From the NCBI RefSeq assembly GCF_024713945.1, contig NW_027461521.1, forward strand, positions 188,501-252,500: 64,000 nucleotides of DNA, written 5' to 3'. The DNA is from Dermatophagoides farinae (Eukaryota > Arthropoda > Arachnida > Sarcoptiformes > Pyroglyphidae). Numbering within the stretch: the first letter of the stretch is position 1; the number at the start of each line of letters is the position of its first letter. The notes beneath the pieces were generated by a model. That model saw only the letters and a program-made list of their open reading frames with translations. It had not been told where the DNA came from and made no database searches. A program made the translations under genes and the position numbers. Below are positions 62,877-64,000 of this stretch, piece by piece.

Positions 62877-64000
62877 GATGAATTTAACAAAACACGTTGA
62901 ACAACTTAATATAAAGAAGATCTTACGTGTAACGATCATTAACAATCTAAAATGGCGAAGAATATCGCTCAAAAAAACAGTTTTAGTCAAATAATATTTG
63001 TAAGCAGAATTCCTAATAGATCTTTAATCTTTGTTCCATAGACAAAAATAACGACTAGCAGGCATTAAAACTCAAAAATTAACTTTTACGTTTATTTACA
63101 ATTTTTTATAATGGTATAAGCACATTGATTATGTATAAAAAATTTAGAATAAATGCACAATACAGAACTTTGTCTACAACTCAAATTGAGTTTTTTTCTA
63201 CATTTAAATTTAGATCGATTTAAAGGCAATTATTTCACACGCTAGCAAAAATAGTTTTTAGTTACGGATATATGTTTTTTCAATACTTACAATAAATTTT
63301 TTTACTTATGATAAATTTATTAGCTAGTTTAAAGCGTTTTACAATTTCATATGAACCATAATAACAGAAAAATCTAGAATAACTCTATTTATCAATCTAG
63401 TACTTGTTTAAAAAAAAGTTTTAATCTCTTATAATCTCAGAGTTGATCTTTTGATTACAAAGTGTTCGAAATGTTGCTAAATAACGAAACCAATAATAAT
63501 TTATTCGTTACTGTGTAAAATTGTTTCTAAAATATGAAATATAGATTTTTTGGTGGATAGGTGTCAACACACTCCGCTCTTTTCTGATTTTCAATCACTC
63601 AGCCTAAATGCTTAATAAGGAACGTACTACGTCAGCCAGGTTTTAACCAAATATACAGCTTTATTTCACTCATAATTTAGTATATTCGAACATGGTTACC
63701 TGTTCTATGTGGCTGGAACCAAATTGAAAAATTATATCTTATTGACCTCTCAGAAAACTAGCTTCAAACTGTGAATGCATTCAAACGCTGATAATATAGG
63801 AATATTTAATAAAACAATTTGAGTGTTTATGGAACCTAACGATAATTACAAAGAATACAGTATCTATTTATGAGGTTTAGGAGCCTTGAGTTCCAAAGCA
63901 TCGAAAAAATATATATCACAAGTCGGGTGCATTAAAATTAACTCGTTATAATTATGATCAAAATTGTTTCTAATGAAAGGTTTATCCAGGAAATTAGATT
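62877..64000. other. 1.1 kb right-edge region without an identified gene
   Basis: All frames are broken by stops, apart from a short hydrophobic extension of the minus-strand gene up to 62990. No tRNA boxes or snRNA landmarks were recognised. Slightly more GC-rich pieces occur near 63560-63650 (GTGTCAACACACTCCGCTC) and 63690-63720 (TTACCTGTTCTATGTGGCTG). It may be a long regulatory region, a non-coding RNA locus, or the 3' side of a gene beyond the window. Confidence 0.4.

Overview
The window reads as nuclear DNA of an apicomplexan protist. It is strongly AT-rich and gene-dense, with about 43 protein genes in 64 kb on both strands, most only tens to a couple of hundred bases apart. The lineage call rests on family content. 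There is an LCCL/discoidin/ricin adhesive protein of the CCp type (31460-35527) and a five-module CPW-WPC protein (60878-62246), both families known from sexual stages of Apicomplexa. There is also an EF-hand + PH + kinase protein of the CDPK7 type (23094-26001) and a tRNA-binding GST-fusion like apicomplexan tRIP (11305-12261). The genetic code is standard: eRF1 has normal NIKS and YxCxxxF motifs and all three stops are used. I cannot place the organism below phylum. No tRNA, rRNA, mobile element or CRISPR array was recognised.

The dominant structural theme is a class of ultra-short introns. Sixteen introns were inferred by joining frames, nearly all 28-35 nt (extremes 40 and 42), almost all starting GTAAGT or GTACGT and ending TAG or CAG. 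They reconnect fragments that otherwise look like separate small ORFs. They also reveal genes not visible as single ORFs, such as a tubulin cofactor A-like gene at 50612-50998, and complete the N-termini of Elp3, CPW-WPC and others. One 30-nt intron in the PP2C gene is in frame and has no stop. Two convergent pairs share their stop codons (12258-12261 and 56931-56934).

Layout. 1-6.6 kb: UTP20-like (runs off the left edge), an ESF2/ABT1-like RRM protein and a zinc-finger protein, all minus strand. 6.7-18.5 kb: housekeeping genes (PP2C, LisH protein, pantothenate kinase, a secreted 6-Cys protein, tRIP/AIMP1-like, FAD synthase, LCMT1, Elp3, eRF1). 18.6-21.6 kb: two consecutive unrecognised secreted/single-pass coiled-coil membrane proteins with palindromic elements just upstream. 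21.7-29.6 kb: an LRR-like protein, the CDPK7-like kinase (interrupted in its PH domain by a one-base frame change in a T-run), a low-complexity protein, a RING protein and RPA12. 29.6-30.5 kb: an unusually long gap between convergent genes. 30.5-43.9 kb: a four-span membrane protein, the CCp protein, TBC RabGAP, ABCE1, RPS25, SLY1, RPL15, EF-hand protein and small genes. 44-62 kb: SprT/GCNA protease, several unknown nuclear-like proteins, TBCA, ribose-5-phosphate isomerase, a tail-anchored protein, RPC9-like, SEN1 helicase, TFIIB-fold protein, unknown proteins and CPW-WPC. 62.9-64 kb: no gene seen.

Functionally the set is mostly core machinery: ribosome biogenesis (UTP20, ESF2, RPA12), translation and recycling (eRF1, ABCE1, ribosomal proteins, Elp3, tRIP), PP2A control (LCMT1) and vesicle traffic (SLY1, TBC). 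Lineage-specific secreted and surface proteins are embedded among these genes.
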